Assembly: GCF_000471905.2 (NCBI RefSeq)
Contig: NW_006499481.1
Coordinates: 602,282-666,281, forward strand
DNA: 64,000 bases
Source of the DNA: Amborella trichopoda
Taxonomy: Eukaryota > Streptophyta > Magnoliopsida > Amborellales > Amborellaceae
Direction: 5' to 3'
The notes beneath the pieces are model-generated. The model saw only the letters and a program-made list of their open reading frames with translations. It was not told where the DNA came from and ran no database searches. Positions 58,585 through 64,000 of the stretch are shown piece after piece. Position numbers and translations under genes: made by a program. How positions within the stretch are numbered: the first letter of the stretch is position 1; every line of letters begins with the position of its first letter.

Positions 58585-61500
58585 CTTTTTTTTTTGAGCA
58601 AAGTTGACTATAATTGTATTAATGTATAGTAAAATGTACAAAAGATTGGGTCCCTCTGAAAGAGCACCCTTTAAAGCCCCGAAAAATTCAAAGAATGACA
58701 CACAGGGGAAAATCTACTCCAAGGAGATAGGTGGGGGTATGCAAAAATCTACAGCTCCACCGGGGTGTTAGAGTAGGCACCCTCTTTAGCAAGATAGTTG
58801 GCCTCGGAGTTGGCTTCCTGAAAAACATGGCGCCATGAGATTGATATACCCCATGACAAGTTGAATATGTCATCGAAGATGTCTTCTAAATGCCACGAGC
58901 AGGGGGAGAGACCAGATGCCCACGAAATGACAGACTTGGAATCCCCTTCCACCTCCATTGTGAGCCCCCAAGAGTTGTCAAATCTTCTGAGGCCTTCCAA
59001 TAGCCCTCGGGCTTCAGCTATAGTTGAATCTGCTATATTGATGGGGCAGGAAAAGATTAGCAACGTCTGACCCTTATTGGAGCAAAAAAGGCTGCCTATC
59101 CGGATGGGCCAGGGTTGCCAAGGGACCAGCGATCAAAGTTTAATTTGATGGAACCTAGCTAGTCTCCAAAGAGATGACCGGGAGGTCCTGGGCTTGCCCT
59201 CAAGAAGTAAGTTGTTCCAATTACTATGAAAATCAGTAGAGGGGAAGTCTTTGAACAACTTATGATTGGAGGCCCAAAACGCCACCAAGTTCCTTACTTT
59301 GTTGGCCAAGGCCGAAACCGAGGACCTTTCTCTTCTGAAAACTTTGTGGTTCTTTTCTATCCACAACACCCACAGGATGGTAGACACCGAGGCTTTCCAA
59401 AGTTCTCTACCTGCCTTGGGCCAAGGAGGGTATAGGTAAGCTTGGAACAGGTGAAGGATGGAGCTTGGAGTGACCCAGAACCATTGAAATAGGCCCAAAA
59501 GATAAGACCAAAGGGCTCTTGCGAACACACAGTGGAGGAAAAGATGGGCATTGGTTTCTTCTACCTTCAGACACATGGCACATCTATTGGGGCATTTCAT
59601 TCCTCATATTTGAAGGAGATCTACTGTCAGCACTCTCTCATGGAGCGCTATCCAGCAGAACACCTGTATTCTTGGAGGCAAAATGGGGTGACATCAGGGA
59701 AGGTTAGAGCCAGCCAGCAATGGGGTCATAAGAGAGGGTTTTAAAGAAAGAGGATACGGAAAGAATTCCGGAGAGGGATGGTTCCCATAGGATCTTGTAT
59801 TCTATAGAGATAGGAAGGAGGACTTGTGTAGGATTTCTACCATAGCCCTGAGGTCGTAGAGCTCAAAATCGTTCAAGGGTCTCCTGAAATTTGGTGACCA
59901 AGATCAAAGGGGGCCTGTGATCCCAAAGTTTCTGCCACAGTTGAGTGTCCTTCACGCACTATACGGAAGAGGCTAGGGAACTGACCCCTCAGAGGTCTTC
60001 ATCCGACCCAAATGTCTTTCCAAAACGAGACCCTGTTACCCTCTTTTGGGTGAAACCTTCAATGACGAGAGAAACCTTATATGACGAGAGAATTGCTCAC
60101 GGCATTTAAGGACAGATTTCCAGAAACCAGAAGTAAGGCCATTATTCCTACTCATAGCAGTCCATAGTTCGGAGCCATGGCAGTACTTATGTTTGATGAC
60201 TTCTCTCCATAAGTGGCTTGATTGTGTTGCTACTTATGTTTGATGACTTCTTTCCGTAAGTGGTTTGATTGTGTTGCATACCTCCACCACCACTTGCCCA
60301 AAGAGTATCATTGTAGACTCTCAGATTGTGAATACCTAGACCTCCCTGAGACTTGACCTCCCTGAGACTTTGGAAGGCACAGTTTGGGCCAAGAAATGAG
60401 ATGGAACTTGTTCCCATGTTCACCCGACTAGAAGAAATCCCTCATCATTCACTCCAATCTAGCAGCTACCGAGGTCGGGATGCGGAATAAAGACATCTGG
60501 AATACATGTGTATTAGCTAGAGTGGCTTTAATGAGCGTGAGCCTCCCTGCCTTGGATAGAAACCTTCTTTTCCATCCCGCGAATCTCCGATCGAATTTGT
60601 CGATGATGTGGCTCCACTGAGAGAGTCAGGATATCCCAAGACAAAGGGGGAGACCAAGGTAAGAAGAAGGTAAATTCTCCACAGAACAGCCCCACCTACC
60701 AGCAAGGAAGTGGATTAGTGAAGGGTCAGTGCAAACCCGCATCATCTTAGAATTGCTAAGGTTTGCCTTAAACCCAATGGCCATCTCAAAACATTTGAGA
60801 ACTAGCAGAAGCATGTCAACTCGTTGCATTGAGACGTCACAGAAGACGAGGGTATCGTCTGCATATTGAAGGTCGGAGAGGCATGGTCCTGGTTATTAGA
60901 ATGAAATCCACAAAAGAGACTTGCTTGATAGAGCCTTGAGATTGAGGTGCTGAAAACCTCAGCTACAATAGCAAACAAGAACGGCGAGAGAGGGCCCCGC
61001 TGGCGGAGGCCTCTAGATGTCGAGAACAGGCCTCTCGGGGTACCATTGAGAAGAATAGAGAAAATTGGACCAGAGAGGCATCCTCTGATCCAACCCCTCC
61101 ACTTAGGTCGACAAGCCGTCCTTCTTAGAATTTCATCAAGAAGTGCGCAATCGACATGATCATAGGTCTTCTCCTAGTCTAATTTTATGATTAGTCCCGG
61201 GATTTTTGAGATGGGCCTAGAATGGATGCACTCATGGGCGATTAAAGCCCTGTCTAGAATTTGTCGACCCTTGACAAAGGCACCTTGGGTGGGGGAGATG
61301 GCTGAGTCTAAAACAGCCCTCAGTCTAGAAGCAAGAACCTTGGCGAGTAGCTTGTAGGAACTACTGACCAAACTAATTGTCCTGAAATCTTTCAGTTCTT
61401 CGGCCCCTTCAATCTTTGGGATATGACCCCTTTGGAATGGAATTCTGAGAAGAACTCCAACATGTCGAGGCGAATGACATCGCATAAAGTTTTGAAGAAG

Positions 61501-62465
61501 GCAATTGGGAACCCGTCTGTACCAGGAGCCCAGTTGGGGCTCAGGTCGTTGAGTGCCAAGAGTAGTTTGACCTCCGAGAACAGGCATTCCAGCCTAGTAG
61601 CTTGTGCGGGAGGGAGAAATAGGAAAGAAACGTCATGCATCATGGGTCTTGGGCCTGGGTGTGCAAAGAAGGGATTGGAGAAGAATCGTATCGCAGCCTG
61701 TTCAATAAAGTGAGGTTGATCAAAGATCACATCGTCGACCTTGAGATAGGTGATCAAATTTTCTTGCCTTGTACAATTGGCTATCGTGTGAAAGAAACAC
61801 GTATTCAAATCTCCCAACTTTAACCATTTGACCTTGGCTCCTTGGGCCCCATATACCTCCTCCTTGTGTAAGGTAGCTTGGCAGTCGAGCGTAGCTTTTG
61901 CATTCTGCTTACGCTCGGATGGCAGCAAGGGTCTGGATTCCTCAACATTGACCCACGACTGGATATCTATGAGTGAAGACTCCTTCATAGACCAAAAGTT
62001 CCCTGGATGTTGGGCCTTCCAATATTTCAAGGTTGACTTCAGCATTTGCAACTTCCTTTGAACCCGAAACCCCTCCCAACCGTGAGCCTGAAAGGAATTC
62101 CTCGAACCAGCCACCAAAATTTTAAAGTTGGGCTCGTCAATCCACCATGATTCGAATCTAAAGGGCTTCGGGCCGCGAAGGATGGCTTGGGTGTCAAGCA
62201 ATATAGGACGGTGGTCTGAGGTTGCTTTGGGTAAGACAACAAAATGGGTGCCTGGGAATGAATGGTCCCAGTCAAGAGAGATGATGAAACGGTCAAGCTT
62301 TGAGAGGGAGGGGTTTAGGGAGTGGTTCGACCAAGTATATTGGGCTCCTTCGAGAGGTATGTCTTTGAGGTGGTTGAGAGAGATGAAATCAGAAAATTGA
62401 AGCATACCCGGCACCTGGTCTAAATTGTCAACAAAGGGGGAATTGACCGAGGCAGCCGATTCTGA
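58585..62465 (-). mobile_element. 3.9-kb L1-type LINE (EN part, RT, zf-RVT, RNase H), 5'-truncated and defective
   Basis: Minus strand, poly(A) tail at the T-run about 58585-58597. In order from 62414 downward: the end of an APE-type endonuclease (YTWSN; SKLDRF; SDHRPI near 62210), reverse transcriptase (APGTDGFP near 61530; KDFRTISLVSSSYKLLAKVL; SPTQGAFVKGRQI; catalytic YADD at 60854-60865), zinc-knuckle zf-RVT (CAMCLKVEETNAHLFLHC near 59560), and RNase H (IADSTIAEARGLLEGLRRF; VFQEANSEANYLAKEG, 59060-58750). Several frameshifts and stops separate these blocks, and ORF1 and the endonuclease start are missing, so it cannot move by itself. It lies in the tail junction of an older LINE. Confidence 0.93.
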
Positions 62466-63230
62466 ATGATAACTGTTAACTTTTGTATTAGTTAAGAGAG
62501 ATGTACATGTTGCAACAAATGGCTACCCACTATTTGGGAGCTCTGTACAACAACCACCCAGAGGGTGCTGATCAACAATAAATGCTATACAAGCATAAAA
62601 ACCAAAAAACCAGGGGGAATATACATGTGTGAGCAAGCTAGCTCTCCGCCTAGGTAGTGCCTTCCTTAGCTAGATCGTCTGGTGCTTGGTTGGCCTGACG
62701 CCAAAATATGCACCCAAGAGACCTGTGTATGCCTGCAAATGTTGAAGATCTCGTCAAAGACCGAAATGAGTCGCCATGGGGGTGATGCCTCTCCCGAGGC
62801 CTAGGTGATGACATTTTTGGTATCACCTTCCATGACAAGGGAGGAACTCTAGGAAGGTTTGAAGAGTTTGAGGCCTTCCAGAAGGGCAAGGGCTTCAGCC
62901 GTTGTGGAGTCGGCCCACCCAATGGGCAAGGCAAAGGAAGAGAGGGTGATTCCTTTGTGGTCTTTGAAGATTCCGCCGATGCCTGCCGGGCCTGCGCTGC
63001 CAAGGAAGCAACCGTCGAAATTGAGCTTTAGTTGGCCAGGTTCTGGAGGGTGCCACAAGGAGACGCAAGGGATATTATGAGGCTTGAAGCGATGAATCAA
63101 ATGCCAATTGAGAAGGCAATCCAAAGCCAGTAAAAGCTTGAATCTGCTGTGATTCGACACCCAAAAACTCACGGTGGGTCTGATAGAGTCCCATGTCCCC
63201 TGGGTGAGAGGATTGGCCCTGATAGAGGCC
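62466..63230 (-). mobile_element. older LINE fragment (RNase H end), copy C
   Basis: Same insertion as 37714-38445. It is less decayed than in copy A: VSLWHPPEPGQLKLNFDGCF, then GGIFKDHKGI, then [18 protein letters not shown], then a frameshift and a WVH-type end. Its poly(A) end is cut from the body by the 58585-62465 LINE. CCCCCATTTTCC occurs at both outer edges (about 58572 and 63238). Confidence 0.88.
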
Positions 63231-64000
63231 CACGTGCCCCCATTTTCCTATTTATTAATCTTCTGATTTAATCTAACCCAATCTCTAACCTTAAGCTAAC
63301 TCCAAACTATAACCCACTTCTTTGGAAAGTCAACTATATCACCCCATCAAAATTACTTAATCAACCTAACACAATCCCTATCCAAATAAGATATTCAATA
63401 TAAATCCTTAGACAATAGGGAAATTAATTTCCAGCTCAAAACATAGGCGCCTAAATCTTTTGGATTATAGCACTTGCTTATTGTCTTTTATTCTCTTTCC
63501 GTTGCAAAAAATGAAGCTAAAGCTTCTTATTGTGCATTTTACTTTGGAAAAGTCTTATCCTTTGTATGTGCCACTAGTCCATGACTTACTAGTGGTCTCT
63601 TTGATCCTTGTCACATTTTTCTGAAATTCCCCTCTGTATTTCTCTGCTGCCATGACTAGTGATGATTCTTCTGTATGTGAGATTTTCTTTCAGTTCTCTT
63701 GCCTCAATGGGTGTGTTATTGACAGTTATTCTGCTACATCTAACATTGCATTTGATTTTCAACATGTTAAATAAACGCTTAATTTTTTTTGTTGGACATC
63801 CTACATGAGCACATGAGCACTGGAGATAAAAAAGTAGTGCCATACATTGATGCATATTTATTCTCAGTTGTCTTTTTAAGTTGTTTTTGTTTAGATAATC
63901 ACATACTTCCATTTATGGTCACATGCTCACATTTAATTAAACTTATCCTTATCATCTCCAATCAGCTTGTTTTGCGAACAAAAAAGCATAATTCATTAGC
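63231..64000 (+). other. peptidase gene 2 intron 1, cut by the window end
   Basis: Aligns with 38446-39205 of copy A at high identity. The short frames are not shared between the copies, so no gene is called. Confidence 0.75.

Overview
This is nuclear DNA of a flowering plant. The genes have GT-AG introns, plant-type protein families, AT-rich introns and intergenic DNA, CT/GA microsatellites at 5' UTRs, many non-autonomous DNA transposons (MITEs), and LINEs of the plant L1 type with a C-terminal RNase H domain. The species cannot be fixed from the sequence. Three N gaps are present (10618-10833, 36588-36607, 55420-55439).

Layout. (1) 94-12381 (+): a ten-exon medium-chain zinc alcohol dehydrogenase-like gene; its last intron (6.5 kb) is packed with nested transposons. 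(2) 12.4-20.6 kb: MITEs, foldback elements and degenerate tandem repeats, with no gene found. (3) 20885-21631 (+): a single-exon NDR1/HIN1-like (NHL6-type) membrane protein. (4) 26648-30899 (-): a four-exon DUF1308/UPF0415 (C7orf25-type) gene. (5) 35390-48049 (+): an eleven-exon oligopeptidase B-like serine peptidase of the prolyl oligopeptidase family, divergent from the DUF1308 gene. (6) 50.1-64 kb: a second, degraded copy of the DUF1308/oligopeptidase head-to-head region. It holds a broken DUF1308 exon 2, two successive copies of the oligopeptidase promoter and exon 1, and its intron 1 enlarged by a 3.9-kb LINE. The window ends about 0.7 kb before the expected exon 2 of this second peptidase gene.

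The four intact genes look like unrelated housekeeping or defence-type genes, not a pathway or cluster. Exon joins were worked out by hand from splice sites, frame and protein similarity recalled from knowledge; all four give uninterrupted frames (386, 248, 486 and 772 aa).

The most informative structure is the segmental duplication (A 28.8-39.2 kb; B 50.1-55.4 kb; C 55.4-64.0 kb). Insertions found in one copy but not the other give empty sites, target duplications and a relative chronology for several MITEs and LINEs. The B/C repeat abuts a 20-N gap and may be a false duplication made by assembling two haplotypes. One MITE family (here called M1, about 370-400 bp, 9-bp target duplications) occurs about 16 times. 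I found no sign of an undescribed multi-gene system.
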